The translations under genes were made by a program, and so were the position numbers. Shown here piece by piece: positions 23,724 through 34,107 of a DNA stretch of 64,000 bases. Each line of letters opens with the position of its first letter. The first letter of the stretch is position 1. Source of the DNA: [Pasteurella] mairii (GTDB lineage: Bacteria; Pseudomonadota; Gammaproteobacteria; Enterobacterales; Pasteurellaceae); NCBI GenBank assembly GCA_900454475.1, contig UGSS01000002.1, positions 1,569,605 to 1,633,604 of the forward strand. Direction: 5' to 3'. The notes beneath the pieces are model-generated. The model was not told where the DNA came from, searched no databases, and worked only from the letters and a program-made list of their open reading frames with translations.

Positions 23724-24707
23724 CTATTCATTTTCTTTTAAAAAACGTGCGTAACGTTGTAATTTCAAGTTATTTGCAATCATAACTCGAATACGTCCAT
23801 CAAAGACTAATACTGCAAGTAACACGATGCCAGCCACAAAGTTATTCCAATAGGCAGGTACTTTCAATAAAACTAAAATCGTATCAATTTGAATAAGAAA
23901 ATAAGCTCCTAAAACGGCACCAATTAAATTGCCTGCACCACCCAAAAGACTAATGCCACCTAATACACAAGCGGCAATAGCTTTCATTTCTAATCCGCTC
24001 CCTGTTGAGTTGGGTACAAAACCGATTTGTGATGCAAAAACTATGCCAGCTATCGCTGCCATTAATCCGTTTATTGTAAAGGCTGAAATTCTAACGATAT
24101 TAATGTGTACACCAAGCTGTAATGCCCCCTGTAAATTATCCCCAACAGCATAAAAATCACGACCTGATTTTCGTGTCGTTAGAAAAAAATGCATGACAAT
24201 AATTAAAGCGATAACCAAGCAACCCATTGGGGATAAACTAAATAACAGAGGCTCAGATAATGTTTTCAGATCTTGTGGTAAACCTTCAATCCATTTCCCA
24301 CCAGTAATAAGCAACATAATTCCTTTATATAATCCCAAGGTTCCCAATGTTGCAACGATTGCTGGAATACGTAGAAGAGTCACTAATATTCCATTGACGA
24401 GACCTGCGATTCCCCCACACATCAGTGTAATTAAAAAAGCGGAAACGAGACCAAAACCTGAGTTTAATGAACTTCCCGCAATAACAGCACACAGCCCCAT
24501 TATGGAACCAACAGAAACATCAATATTACGAGTTAAAATAACAAAGGTTGCTCCAATTGTTAGTAAAATAACGATTTGCGCAGAGCTAAAAATCATCAAT
24601 AAGGTTTCAAAGAAAAAACCACCACCGCTTATTCCCAATAATAAAAAGAGAAAGCCTATTGCGACTAAAATGGTTAATTCTCGATTATCTTGTATGAACT
24701 TCCACAT
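23724..24707 (-). CDS. lsrC: AI-2 importer permease LsrC
   Basis: Membrane subunit of the AI-2 ABC importer, 327 residues, with many hydrophobic segments and the ribose-type permease stretch [14 protein letters not shown] near 58-71. AAGGAG precedes the ATG. It lies between lsrA (11 bases) and lsrD (12 bases). Confidence 0.94.
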   Translation of the reverse strand: MWKFIQDNRELTILVAIGFLFLLLGISGGGFFFETLLMIFSSAQIVILLTIGATFVILTRNIDVSVGSIMGLCAVIAGSSLNSGFGLVSAFLITLMCGGIAGLVNGILVTLLRIPAIVATLGTLGLYKGIMLLITGGKWIEGLPQDLKTLSEPLLFSLSPMGCLVIALIIVMHFFLTTRKSGRDFYAVGDNLQGALQLGVHINIVRISAFTINGLMAAIAGIVFASQIGFVPNSTGSGLEMKAIAACVLGGISLLGGAGNLIGAVLGAYFLIQIDTILVLLKVPAYWNNFVAGIVLLAVLVFDGRIRVMIANNLKLQRYARFLKENE

Positions 24708-24718
24708 TTTATATCTCC

Positions 24719-26230
24719 TTACTCATCACCAAAGACCCATTGCATAATGTTATTAGTGGTAATCTGGTCGCCACTTAATGAATAGTCAATATGTCCATCA
24801 TGCATCACCAATACCCGATCTGACATTTGTTCAATTTCTTCTAAATCCGATGAAATAAATAGCACCGCCACATTTTGTTGTGCGATACTACTAATTAATT
24901 GATAAATATCCGCTCTAGCTCCAACATCAACGCCACGGGTTGGCTCATCAACAATTAATAATACAGGATCCGCCTCTAAACATTTTGCAATCAAAATTTT
25001 TTGCTGGTTCCCTCCTGATAATGTTCGAACTGCTTGTTGTTCATCAGAAAAGTTAATTCCCACTGCTCTACGGTAACGTTCTAAAATCGCATATTCTTTA
25101 CTTGTATCAATCCAAAATCCCTTTTTGTTATAAGTTAATCCACAAGCATTCCACGTTAAAGGCGCATCTAAATAAAGCCCCGAAGCTTGGCGATCTTCGG
25201 GTAAATAAACAATTCCCTTATCTAAACGTTTTTGAACAGATAAATTACTAACCTCTTGATTATTAAATATAATTTCACCATATTTTTTATTGCGCAAACC
25301 ATAAATAGTTTCTGCTAACTCCGTTCTTCCCGCGCCTACTACACCAGCAAGCCCCAAAATTTCGCCAGGAAATATCTCAAAAGTAATATTTTTAAATCCT
25401 TCACCGGTTAAATTTTTGACGTATAAAATTGGTTGTTCTTTTGTTTTTATCCGATGATGACCTGGTAATTCGAGCCATAATTTTTGACTTTCAGTTAATT
25501 GCACATTTTTTGATTTGGGTGTAATTGCTGCAATAATGTCATCTTTATTTAATGATGCTGTTTGTCCAGTTAAGGCAATGATGCCATCTCGCATAACACT
25601 TATACGATGTGCAATTTGCCAAACTTCTGGTAACTTATGTGAAATAAATACAATTCCAACGCCTTTTTCTAACAGAGAATGAATTTTCTTAAATAAACTC
25701 GCCGTTTCTATCGGTGTTAATGAAGCAGTTGGTTCATCAAGAATTAAGATAGATGAATTACGCATTAAGCCACGCATAATTTCGACCAATTGTTGATCTG
25801 CCACATCAAGCGACCCTGCCAACATATCTAAATTCAAGTGGCTATTTAATTCTTTTAAAAGTGCGGTAAGTTTTTCTTCTGTTTTGTCGTGTTGCGCCAA
25901 ACCAAATAAAATATTTTCTTTCACACTTAAATTAGGAAAGAGCAAAGGCTCTTGCGGCACGAGATAAATGCCGAATTGATGGGCTTTACTAGGCGATAAT
26001 CTAGTCGTAAGCTCGCCATTAATATAAAGCTCACCGTTATCCTGCGCTTGAATACCAGCTATAATTTTCATTAATGTTGATTTACCAGCACCGTTACCAC
26101 CTAATAATGCGTGAACCTCTCCTGCATATAAAGAGAAATTGATACCTTTAAGTACTTCCACACCTGAAAATGCTTTACTGATATTATGTGTAGCCAACAA
26201 ACATGTTTTCTCGGAAATTTGAGATTGCAT
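24719..26230 (-). CDS. lsrA: AI-2 importer ATP-binding protein LsrA
   Basis: Double ABC-domain ATPase (503 residues) of the sugar-import type. The first domain has GGNGAGKST near 47 and [10 protein letters not shown]. The second has GVVGAGRTE near 293, [13 protein letters not shown] and [12 protein letters not shown]. The second Walker A is degenerate, as is usual in this subfamily. It is the first gene of lsrACDBFG, divergent from lsrR. A USS lies in frame at 25859-25867. Confidence 0.95.
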   Translation of the reverse strand: MQSQISEKTCLLATHNISKAFSGVEVLKGINFSLYAGEVHALLGGNGAGKSTLMKIIAGIQAQDNGELYINGELTTRLSPSKAHQFGIYLVPQEPLLFPNLSVKENILFGLAQHDKTEEKLTALLKELNSHLNLDMLAGSLDVADQQLVEIMRGLMRNSSILILDEPTASLTPIETASLFKKIHSLLEKGVGIVFISHKLPEVWQIAHRISVMRDGIIALTGQTASLNKDDIIAAITPKSKNVQLTESQKLWLELPGHHRIKTKEQPILYVKNLTGEGFKNITFEIFPGEILGLAGVVGAGRTELAETIYGLRNKKYGEIIFNNQEVSNLSVQKRLDKGIVYLPEDRQASGLYLDAPLTWNACGLTYNKKGFWIDTSKEYAILERYRRAVGINFSDEQQAVRTLSGGNQQKILIAKCLEADPVLLIVDEPTRGVDVGARADIYQLISSIAQQNVAVLFISSDLEEIEQMSDRVLVMHDGHIDYSLSGDQITTNNIMQWVFGDE

Positions 26231-26313
26231 TTTTTACCGCCTAAACAAAATGAACAAATGTATCTAATAAAAAACATTTTTTCATCATGCTAATGATGTA
26301 GAAATAATTTTTC

Positions 26314-26329
26314 TGCGATCTAGATCACA
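26314..26329. promoter_or_regulatory. CRP-like site, lsrA side
   Basis: TGCGATCTAGATCACA matches the TGTGA-N6-TCACA consensus with one change. It is 84 bases from the lsrA start, placed to activate lsrACDBFG. Confidence 0.7.
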
Positions 26330-26374
26330 AAACAAAAGAAACTCTTGTTAAGTTGATAATAATTTTTTTAAAGA

Positions 26375-26390
26375 TGTGATCAATATCACG
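26375..26390. promoter_or_regulatory. CRP-like site, lsrR side
   Basis: TGTGATCAATATCACG matches TGTGA-N6-TCACA with one change. It lies 80 bases upstream of lsrR. Together with the other site it suggests that both arms of the divergent lsr promoter respond to cAMP. Confidence 0.7.
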
Positions 26391-26435
26391 ATTTTAGAAA
26401 AATTTTAAATGAACAATTGATAAAATAAAAAAACA

Positions 26436-26454
26436 AATGAATAATGTATTCATT
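26436..26454. promoter_or_regulatory. Candidate LsrR operator
   Basis: AATGAAT (26436-26442) and ATTCATT (26448-26454) form a perfect inverted repeat just before the lsrR ribosome site. Related TGAACAA half-sequences occur near 26250 and 26410. Binding by LsrR is inferred from position only. Confidence 0.4.
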
Positions 26455-26471
26455 GTTAGTAGGAATGAATG

Positions 26472-27437
26472 ATGAATGATAAAAGATTTGATTACACAGA
26501 AATACCTCAGCCTATAAGTGAAGAAGAGTTATTAGCTAGAATTGCTTGGTTCTATTACCACGATAATCTTACTCAAGGTGAAATTGGCGATAAATTGGGT
26601 TTGCCTCGTTTAAAAATTTCTCGTTTATTAGAAAAGGGGCGTCAGCAAGGCATCATTAAGGTCCAAATTAATTCCCGTTTTACGGGTTGTCTTGAATTAG
26701 AACAAGCCCTACAACAACGCTTTAATCTAAGACATATTCGTATATTACCAGAACTAGAGCAACATGAAATCAATGAGCGATTGGGGATTGGCTCCGCACA
26801 AATGCTAATGTCCTTACTTCAACCTAACCAATTATTGGCTATAGGCTTTGGCGAAACGATTATGCAAACAATTAAATATAGTAATGATTTTATTACACAT
26901 AATGGCATTAGATTAATTACGTTATCGGGTGGCGTTGGACCATATATGAAAGGAATCGGTCAATTAGATGGCTCTTGTTCTATCAGTATGATCCCCGCTC
27001 CGTTACGTGCTTCTTCTATTGAAGCAGCTAAACTTTTCAAGAAAGAGGCTTGTGTGCGAGATATTATGCTTGCTGCTTGTAGTGCTGATGTCGCTATTGT
27101 AGGTATTGGTGCAACCCGTCAATGTGGGCAAGCAACTCTATTACGAACAGGATATATTACAGAAGAAAAACAACAAACCCTTCGTTCACAGGGTGCTGTT
27201 GGCGATATTTTGGGCTATTTTATGCAAAAAGATGGTCGCTTACAACCCGATATGCCATTACATGAAGAATTGATTAGTGTGTCACTGGATAAACTAACAA
27301 AGATCCCAAATGTTATTGGCATTGCTGGTGGTGAAAATAAAGTAGAGGCAATTCTCAGTGCTTTACAAGGTAAATACATTAATTCATTAGTTACGGAAGA
27401 AAAGACTGCTCGAATGATGCTGACCCAATTAGTTTAA
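26472..27437 (+). CDS. lsrR: lsr operon repressor LsrR
   Basis: SorC/DeoR-type regulator that represses lsr genes until it binds phospho-AI-2. It has an N-terminal helix-turn-helix (about 25-60, [24 protein letters not shown]) and a C-terminal sugar-phosphate-sensing domain. ATG codons occur at 26469 and 26472, and AGGA at 26461-26464 is better spaced for the second, giving 321 residues. It is followed 57 bases later by lsrK. Confidence 0.93.
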   Translation: MNDKRFDYTEIPQPISEEELLARIAWFYYHDNLTQGEIGDKLGLPRLKISRLLEKGRQQGIIKVQINSRFTGCLELEQALQQRFNLRHIRILPELEQHEINERLGIGSAQMLMSLLQPNQLLAIGFGETIMQTIKYSNDFITHNGIRLITLSGGVGPYMKGIGQLDGSCSISMIPAPLRASSIEAAKLFKKEACVRDIMLAACSADVAIVGIGATRQCGQATLLRTGYITEEKQQTLRSQGAVGDILGYFMQKDGRLQPDMPLHEELISVSLDKLTKIPNVIGIAGGENKVEAILSALQGKYINSLVTEEKTARMMLTQLV

Positions 27438-27494
27438 TGGTGTAAGGTGGAATGATTGCGGCTATTTTCTTCCTATCAAGATAAGGAGGAGGCG

Positions 27495-29069
27495 ATGAGT
27501 GATCCAAACAAATATCTTATGGCATTAGATGCTGGAACCGGTAGTGTAAGAGCGGTAATTTTTGATATAGAAGGCAATCAAATTACTTCTGCACCAAGAG
27601 AATGGATGCATTTAGCCGATCCAAATATTCCCGGCTCAATGGAGTTTGATCTAACAAATAATTGGCAACTTACCTGTGAGTGTATTCAGAGGGCTTTACA
27701 AGACGCAAAGATTTTACCACAACAAATAGCGGCTATTTCTACTTGTTCAATGCGTGAAGGAATAGTGCTATATAATGAAAATAAGCACCCTATTTGGGCT
27801 TGTGGTAATGTCGATGCGCGAGCAACAACGGAAGTAAATGAACTCAAAGCTCTCAATAACTATACCTTTGAGCAGCAACTTTACAATATTTCTGGGCAAA
27901 CTTTAGCGTTAAGTGCACTACCACGTTTACTTTGGTTAGCACATCATCGCCCCGATATTTATCAACAAACTAAAACTATTACCATGATCAGCGATTGGTT
28001 AGGTTTTATGCTAAGTGGGGAATTAGCGGTTGAACCGTCTAATGCTGGAACAACAGGAATATTAAATCTCAAAACGCGTCAATGGTCACCCGAACTCCTT
28101 GATATGGCAGGTCTGAAATCAACTATTCTTGCGCCTGTTAAAGAAACAGGTTCAATTTTAGGATATGTTACAAAACAAGCTGCCCAACAATCAGAATTAA
28201 GTGTGGGTACTCCCGTCATTGTGGGCGGTGGCGATGTGCAATTAGGTTGTATTGGTTTAGGGATTACAGAACCGTCACAAGCAGCCATAATTGGTGGAAC
28301 CTTTTGGCAACAGGTTGTGAATTTACCTGAACCAATCACTGATCCAGAAATGAATGTACGTGTAAATCCTCATGTAATTTCACCATTAGTCCAGGCCGAA
28401 TCTATTAGCTTTTTTACCGGATTAACAATGCGATGGTTCCGAGAGGCATTTTGCGAAGAAGAAAAACGCCTTGCAGAAAAACTAGGGACTGATGCCTATA
28501 CTTTACTAGAACAGATGGCTGAACGTGTTCCCGTCGGCGCCAATAATGTTATTCCTATCTTTTCCGATGCAATGCATTTTAAATCTTGGTATCATGCCTC
28601 TCCTTCATTTATAAATCTTTCTATTGATCCAGAAAAATGCAATAAACCCGTATTATTCCGAGCGTTAGAAGAAAATGCCGCAATTGTATCTTCTTGCAAT
28701 TTAGAGCAAGTAGAAAAATTCTCAGGTGTTAAACTTAAAAGTATTGTATTTGCAGGTGGTGGTTCTAAAGGGAAACTTTGGAGCCAAATTTTAGCTGATG
28801 TAACAGGTTTAACGGTTAACATTCCTGTAGTCAAGGAAGCGACTGCTCTAGGTTGTGCAATTGCAGCCGGTGTGGGTATCAGTATTTACCCATCTTTATC
28901 CGAAGCCGGTAAGAAATTAGTGAAATTTGAACGCCAACATAAACCCAATATCGAATGCCATCAACGCTATAAACAACATAAAATAAAATGGGCAAACATC
29001 TACGCCAAGCAACTGCAACTCGTGGATAGTGGTTTAACCACATCACTATGGAAAGCTCCCGGCTTGTAA
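27495..29069 (+). CDS. lsrK: Autoinducer-2 kinase LsrK
   Basis: FGGY-family kinase that phosphorylates internalised AI-2, trapping it and producing the LsrR inducer. From ATG 27495 (strong AGGAGG five bases upstream) it has 524 residues. It shows the N-terminal [15 protein letters not shown] phosphate-binding motif, the FGGY-type region near [14 protein letters not shown], and the C-terminal [20 protein letters not shown] motif. A frame extending 13 codons upstream lacks support. Confidence 0.95.
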   Translation: MSDPNKYLMALDAGTGSVRAVIFDIEGNQITSAPREWMHLADPNIPGSMEFDLTNNWQLTCECIQRALQDAKILPQQIAAISTCSMREGIVLYNENKHPIWACGNVDARATTEVNELKALNNYTFEQQLYNISGQTLALSALPRLLWLAHHRPDIYQQTKTITMISDWLGFMLSGELAVEPSNAGTTGILNLKTRQWSPELLDMAGLKSTILAPVKETGSILGYVTKQAAQQSELSVGTPVIVGGGDVQLGCIGLGITEPSQAAIIGGTFWQQVVNLPEPITDPEMNVRVNPHVISPLVQAESISFFTGLTMRWFREAFCEEEKRLAEKLGTDAYTLLEQMAERVPVGANNVIPIFSDAMHFKSWYHASPSFINLSIDPEKCNKPVLFRALEENAAIVSSCNLEQVEKFSGVKLKSIVFAGGGSKGKLWSQILADVTGLTVNIPVVKEATALGCAIAAGVGISIYPSLSEAGKKLVKFERQHKPNIECHQRYKQHKIKWANIYAKQLQLVDSGLTTSLWKAPGL

Positions 29070-29114
29070 TAGCGGTTTACTCAAATTAGGCTTAAATACA
29101 GAAAAACAACCCCT

Positions 29115-29153
29115 ATCTGACAGTTGCGTTTAAAATAACAGTGGCTGTCAGAT
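29115..29153 (+). terminator. Hairpin after lsrK
   Basis: ATCTGACAG (29115-29123) and CTGTCAGAT (29145-29153) form a perfect 9-base stem 46 bases past the lsrK stop. The T tract is weak. The remaining roughly 300 bases to the DeoR gene are AT-rich with no gene seen. Confidence 0.5.
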
Positions 29154-29463
29154 TAATTTGGGCTTAAATTCTTTTCCGACAAAATCCATTTTCCATCAAG
29201 CAATGTTACTATCGACGTGCTTTTGCAGCACATTTTTCCTTGATAAGTTTGATGATAGTTATAATATATCAGTCATTTATCTAAATCAGCTGGAAATGTC
29301 GCCGATAAAATCAGTTTTTATGATATTTCAATAAGTTAAAAAGATTAAGGAAATAAATTTGAAAAATACTTAATCAAGAGAAGATAACTTATAAAAAAAC
29401 GCCTGAACTTACTTTGTAAAAAGATCATCATTTTCCTTAAAATTTCACTCTCCCATAAATTAA

Positions 29464-30219
29464 TTAAACAAGATGCAATATAAAGTTATTACCACTCATT
29501 TCATTTTGAGCTACAGATGACAAGTGATTATCCGTAATAATATCTGTTAATTCATTTAAAGGTACGACACAAAAAAGCGAACATTGCCCATATTTACTGC
29601 TATCTGCGACCATAATTTTACGTTTAGCATTCTTTAATAAAGCTCTCTTAAGGTAGGCTTTCTCTTCTGTTGGTGCTGTTATACCTTTCTCCATACTCCA
29701 TGAATTGCAACTGACAAAAGCAAAATCAGGATAAATGTTGCTCAATAAATTAACGCCATACGAACCGATACACGACTGACTACTATTATCTACTCTCCCA
29801 CCAGTTATTATTACCTCAATCTGTTTATATTCAGACAGTAATAACGCAACATGTAAATCCGTCGTAATAACCCTTAATGGCATATGTGCCAGTTTTTTAG
29901 CAAGGCATAGTGTCGTTGTTCCAGCATCCAATACGATTGAGCTACCCGGCACAATCAAATGGCTCACATATTCTGCAATACGCTCTTTTTCGATAATGTG
30001 TTTTAACATTTTTTCATTAGTTGAAGGTTGAAACGGAATAAAATCCTTTAACCCGACACCGCCATGAGTGCGGATAATCACACCATCTTTATCCAATTTG
30101 ATTAAATCGCGACGGATAGTTGCAGGGGAGGCAGCAGTAACCCGAACCAACTGTTCAACGGTTGCCACATTATGATTTTTTAGAAAAAGTAAAATAGCTT
30201 CTCGGCGTTGTTGTGACAT
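29464..30219 (-). CDS. DeoR-family transcriptional regulator
   Basis: A 251-residue regulator with an N-terminal winged helix (SQQRREAILLFLKNHNVATVEQLVRVTAASPATIRRDLIKLDKDGVIIRTHGG) and the DeoR sugar-phosphate sensor domain (DAGTTTLCLAKKL, TDLHVALLL, ITGGRV). I take the ATG at 30219 because the in-frame codon four residues earlier is a TTG. It lies downstream of the acid-sugar cassette on the same strand but past a terminator, so it probably has its own promoter. It most likely controls that cassette. Confidence 0.88.
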   Translation of the reverse strand: MSQQRREAILLFLKNHNVATVEQLVRVTAASPATIRRDLIKLDKDGVIIRTHGGVGLKDFIPFQPSTNEKMLKHIIEKERIAEYVSHLIVPGSSIVLDAGTTTLCLAKKLAHMPLRVITTDLHVALLLSEYKQIEVIITGGRVDNSSQSCIGSYGVNLLSNIYPDFAFVSCNSWSMEKGITAPTEEKAYLKRALLKNAKRKIMVADSSKYGQCSLFCVVPLNELTDIITDNHLSSVAQNEMSGNNFILHLV

Positions 30220-30275
30220 AATTATCTTCAAACAGGAAAAATAAGGTTATTATAGCCTGATTTTTATCTCCGTTA

Positions 30276-30315
30276 TAAAAAAATTAAACCCTATTGATAG
30301 CTGCCGATAGGGTTT
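30276..30315 (-). terminator. Terminator of the acid-sugar operon
   Basis: AAACCCTAT and ATAGGGTTT (30286-30294 and 30307-30315) form a 9-base stem, followed on the minus strand by AATTTTTTTATAA. It ends the pdxA2-permease-kinase transcript. Confidence 0.85.
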
Positions 30316-30338
30316 AGTATTTATTTCTTAAAGAAACA

Positions 30339-31574
30339 CTACATTTTCATCATTTCATTTAACAAATTTGGATCGCCAAAACCACCTGATTTTGTCATCA
30401 CTTTCATTCCTGAATATGATGCTCCATCATCAACGATACAAAATGGAACACCTGGTACTATAGCATATAATATTCTCATCTCGGTTATCCCCAGTTTACC
30501 CAATAATGCTGCTGCACCATCACCGCCAAATAAAATCAAGCTATCAAATTTTTGATTATCTAACGCATATTGACCTAAATCTGCCAAATAATCTGCAATT
30601 TTTTGGGTAATATCATGAAGATTATTTCCCTGATTTATTATCTTAGTAGGGTTAGCACGGATAATGACATTCTCTGTACTTGAATGAATTAAAGCCTTAA
30701 GTTGCTGTTTTAATGCTGATTCAGACATTCGACGGTTAATAAGCTGTGATGGAGACGGATTGAACACAATCGCTTTTCCTCCCAAAGTAGAAATATATTG
30801 CTCAACTTGATTTTGACTGGTTTCATGGATCGATGTTACTACAATTAAAGTGCGGTTCAATTTTACTTTATGCTTTAGCTGTTTTTTGTGCTTTGGTAAT
30901 AATTTTAATTTTTCAGCAAGTCCTGCTGACCCGACCGGAATAATTTTATTTCCTAATTGATGGATAACCATAGCAATTCTGCTAAGATCAGAATGACTTT
31001 CCGCTTCTATCACAATTTGTTTTTCCTCAACAGTATAAATTTTTTCTACTAATTCCTCTACAGAAAGGCAAGGCAAAACAATGGCTTCAGGTAATAGATC
31101 AGTTATTAACGGGGACGTTACTGGGCAAATAGCGTCTTTTCCAGAAGCAGTACGATTAACAGGAATATCATTTACATATAGACAACCTTTTTTAATTACC
31201 CGCCCCATATCGGGATATGCGGGACAAATTATTGCTTTAGCGTTAGGATAGCGGGTTGTCCATGCAGTTAATGCCCCTTTAATTTGATGTTGTACTGATC
31301 CTCGCATTGTTGAATCAATTTTTAAATAAATCTGCTTAATTCCTTTTTTAATGCCTGATAATACTGCATTCTCGGTAATTTTTTCAGCATTAACACCTAG
31401 CGCTCTGGAATTCGTCGAAACTGAAAAAACATCTGCATTTAAAAAATCCACCATATCAAGAGAGGTTAAATTGACTTCTAATTTTGTCTCAAACCCTGCC
31501 TCTGAAAACATCACTCCCGTATCATTAGCTCCGGTCAAATCATCAGCGATTACCAATAAATTTTCTTTTTTCAT
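30339..31574 (-). CDS. dtnK: Four-carbon acid sugar kinase (DUF1537), D-threonate kinase-like
   Basis: ATP-dependent kinase of the DUF1537 family, which phosphorylates sugar acids such as D-threonate, D-erythronate or 3-oxo-tetronate. It begins KKENLLVIADDLTGANDTGVMF, with the conserved DDxTGA substrate loop. The C-terminal nucleotide-binding part shows LILFGGDGAAALLGKLG and KSGGFGDPN. The start at 31574 (AGAGG eight bases upstream) gives 411 residues. The PdxA2 partner and the lack of aldolase or isomerase genes favour the D-threonate kinase subgroup. The gene overlaps the permease start-to-stop region by no more than a few tens of bases upstream. Confidence 0.85.
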   Translation of the reverse strand: MKKENLLVIADDLTGANDTGVMFSEAGFETKLEVNLTSLDMVDFLNADVFSVSTNSRALGVNAEKITENAVLSGIKKGIKQIYLKIDSTMRGSVQHQIKGALTAWTTRYPNAKAIICPAYPDMGRVIKKGCLYVNDIPVNRTASGKDAICPVTSPLITDLLPEAIVLPCLSVEELVEKIYTVEEKQIVIEAESHSDLSRIAMVIHQLGNKIIPVGSAGLAEKLKLLPKHKKQLKHKVKLNRTLIVVTSIHETSQNQVEQYISTLGGKAIVFNPSPSQLINRRMSESALKQQLKALIHSSTENVIIRANPTKIINQGNNLHDITQKIADYLADLGQYALDNQKFDSLILFGGDGAAALLGKLGITEMRILYAIVPGVPFCIVDDGASYSGMKVMTKSGGFGDPNLLNEMMKM

Positions 31575-31593
31575 ACTCATTACCTCTGCTATG

Positions 31594-32579
31594 CTATTCA
31601 ACTAAACCACCTTGATGTTTTAAAACCCAAGCTGCCAGTAATGGCGCTAAAATAGCGGAGACTAATACTGCGGCAGCAATTTGTGCTGTTGCAGTTTGAA
31701 CAAATGGGGAGAAACTTGGATCAGCTTGTGCAACAATTTCCGGTGTAATGATCGAATTACCGGCAGTTGTGCCCGCAGCAAAACCTATTCCGGATTGGCG
31801 TCCTCTATTCAATAGGAATTTATATCCGATAAAAGTAAGCAAGCCGGTGAAAACTGAAGATAAAATACCTAACACAAGCCCTGTCATACCGCCAGTTACA
31901 ATTGCCTGTAAATTAATACCGGTTCCTAATGCAAAAGCAAAGAACGGAATAACAATTGCGCCTGTCGGCTTCATTAAACTTGTCCACTTTGGATCTAAAT
32001 TACCTACAATCATACCGATTAACAAAGGAATAACCGCAGCCAACATCAAAGATAACGGTATATCCGCCAAACCGGACACCCCTAAAAATAATAAAACAAA
32101 GAAAGGTCCATCATTTACTGCAGATGCAACATAAGCGCCTTGATCACGATAATCACCGTATTTCCCAGTAAAAGCCAACCAAATTCCTCCATTTGAATTT
32201 GCAACAACAGTTAACAGCGCCAATAACGACACCCCATCACACCTGCATTTCCAATAAATTGCCCTAATATAATAACTAATGCCGCGGGTATAATGGTTTT
32301 ACATAATAAAATAACCCCAGTATGGATTAATACCGGACCCGAGCTACGCAATGTAATTTGCATTCCTGTTGAAAAGATCAACAACGCGATCAGCGGTGTT
32401 GCTGATGATTTAAAGAGTGCGGTAGTAAACGAACCAATCCCAAGAAACTCAGGGAAAAAAGTACCAATAATTGAACCTAAAATTAGCGGAATAACCATTG
32501 CTCCGCCAGGAATTTTACTCATCCCGTCATACAAAGGAATAATCGTTTTCTCAATATGTTTCCATTGATTAGCCGTCAT
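31594..32579 (-). pseudogene. KdgT-family sugar acid permease, frameshifted
   Basis: Proton-coupled permease related to 2-keto-3-deoxygluconate transporters. The first frame starts at ATG 32579 (AAGGAG upstream) and gives IPLYDGMSKIPGGAMVIPLILGSIIGTF, a KdgT signature. It leaves frame after GNAGVMG, and the remainder (VSLLALLTVVANSNGGIWLAFTGKYG onward) is in another frame to 31594. One extra G in the four-G run at 32232-32235 restores GVMGVSLLALLT and gives about 328 residues. As written the protein stops after roughly 120 residues. Its place between the kinase and PdxA2 genes suggests that it imports their sugar-acid substrate. Confidence 0.88.
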
Positions 32580-32589
32580 ACGCTTCTCC

Positions 32590-33588
32590 TTATTTTGCAT
32601 ATTTTACATTCGCCATTTTGGCAGCTAAATAAAGCGATTCAGTCATACTACGACTGTCCGCCGTTCCCTTTCCGGCAATAGGAAATGCAGTACCGTGATC
32701 TACTGAAGTGCGAATAAACGGTAAACCTACCGTGACATTTACACCGGAATCAAAACCTAATAACTTAATCGGAATATGCCCTTGATCATGGTACATCACT
32801 ACGACAATATCGAATTCATTCAAATTAACCGCACGATGAAACACCGTATCTGGTGGCAACGGACCAACCACATTTATACCCTCAGCTTGAGCTTCTTTTA
32901 CGGCTGGCAAAATTTCTCTTTCCTCTTCATCACCAAATAACCCGCTTTCCCCCGCATGTGGATTAAGCCCCGCAACAGCTATACGAGGATGAGCAAAATT
33001 AAGCATTTTACTGCATTCTTTTGCCTGCCTAATGACTGTCAATACCCGATCTTTTTTAATCAAATCACAAGCCTGACGCATAGAAACATGTGTTGTCACG
33101 TGAATAACGTTTAACTTTTCAGAGGTCAACATCATAGAAAAATCTTCAGTTTGGCTGAGGTAAGCAAGAATTTCTGTATGCCCTGGAAAATTTTTGCCAC
33201 CGGCATGCAATGCTTCTTTATTGAGTGGCGCCGTCACAATGGCATGAATTTTATTTTTTAGTGCTAAATTGACCGCACTTTCAATATACTCATATGCCGC
33301 TTTTCCTGCTCGACTATCTACTTGTGAAAACGGTAGATCCACGGGAAGGTTATCTAAATCAATAACATCAATATACCCAAATTCACTTCGTAAATTATCC
33401 ACCTCGGCGACAGTTCGTATTCGCAAATCGGATTTCACAATTTCCAATGCCCGCTGTATTATCTTTTTATCACCAACTACAATCGGACTTGCCACATCAT
33501 AAATCCGCTGATCTCCCAACGCCTTAACAATCACTTCTGCACCAATCCCAGCAGCATCTCCCATTGTTATACCCAACACAGGTTTCAT
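32590..33588 (-). CDS. pdxA2: 4-phospho-D-threonate 3-dehydrogenase-like protein (PdxA2)
   Basis: PdxA-family NAD-dependent oxidative decarboxylase, 332 residues. It shows ITMGDAAGIGAEV at the start, the metal-binding segments GHTEILAYL, NPHAGESGLFGDEE and YHDQGHIPIKLLGF, and the C-terminal TSVDHGTAFPIAGKGTAD. The partnership with a DUF1537 kinase matches the D-threonate pathway, in which 4-phospho-D-threonate is converted to dihydroxyacetone phosphate and CO2. A role in pyridoxal phosphate synthesis is less likely in this context. AAGGAGG precedes the ATG. It is the first gene of the cassette. A USS lies in frame at 33272-33280. Confidence 0.87.
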   Translation of the reverse strand: MKPVLGITMGDAAGIGAEVIVKALGDQRIYDVASPIVVGDKKIIQRALEIVKSDLRIRTVAEVDNLRSEFGYIDVIDLDNLPVDLPFSQVDSRAGKAAYEYIESAVNLALKNKIHAIVTAPLNKEALHAGGKNFPGHTEILAYLSQTEDFSMMLTSEKLNVIHVTTHVSMRQACDLIKKDRVLTVIRQAKECSKMLNFAHPRIAVAGLNPHAGESGLFGDEEEREILPAVKEAQAEGINVVGPLPPDTVFHRAVNLNEFDIVVVMYHDQGHIPIKLLGFDSGVNVTVGLPFIRTSVDHGTAFPIAGKGTADSRSMTESLYLAAKMANVKYAK

Positions 33589-33816
33589 CTTCCCCTCCTT
33601 AATTAATCACTGACTAAATTTCATCAACTCCGACATATTTCAATAACACACTTTGCTTTAATCCCTTTTAAATTGATTTATTTCAATCAAAAAAAAATAT
33701 ATAAAAAACAGCTGGTTCAAAACCTAGAATATTGACTATATCAAACACTAAAATAACAGAAACAGGTAGAACAAAGCATTTTATCCGCTCTTAGCCTATT
33801 TAATCCGCTATTTTTT

Positions 33817-33876
33817 ATCTTATGTTTACATTAAGTGTAACTAAGATCGCCAAAAAATACTGTGATCAAAATCACA
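33817..33876 (-). promoter_or_regulatory. Probable CRP-dependent promoter of pdxA2 operon
   Basis: A perfect CRP consensus TGTGATCAAAATCACA lies at 33861-33876. On the minus strand a TAAGAT -10 (33817-33822) follows with no good -35, placing the CRP site near -60. TTACA-N5-TGTAA (33826-33840), between the two, could be an operator for the DeoR regulator. This implies a leader of about 220 bases before pdxA2. Nothing else was found in 33589-34033. Confidence 0.6.
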
Positions 33877-34033
33877 CTTATCGATCCAAAACAATCAAAA
33901 TGATTTTTATCAATCAAATATATTTAAAAATTAAAGAGGAATTGTTTACAAGAGAAAATGTTGATTATTATGCGGATAATTAATCTATTAATTGGTTTAA
34001 TCTTAATAAAAACGAATTAAATCAAGCGAATAG

Positions 34034-34054
34034 ATACCGCCCTTTGAGCGGTAT
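34034..34054. terminator. Hairpin after cysI
   Basis: ATACCGC and GCGGTAT (34034-34040 and 34048-34054) form a 7-base stem 54 bases past the cysI stop. The T tract is poor on either strand, so this is a weak terminator call. Confidence 0.4.
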
Positions 34055-34107
34055 TTGAAACGATTTAAAGTATGATCTTTGATAGAAGAAATAAAAAGCT
34101 TATCTGC

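Noticed and set aside
31351-31605. Plus-strand ORF antisense to the DUF1537 kinase
   Set aside because: It mirrors conserved kinase codons and has no start signal or homology.
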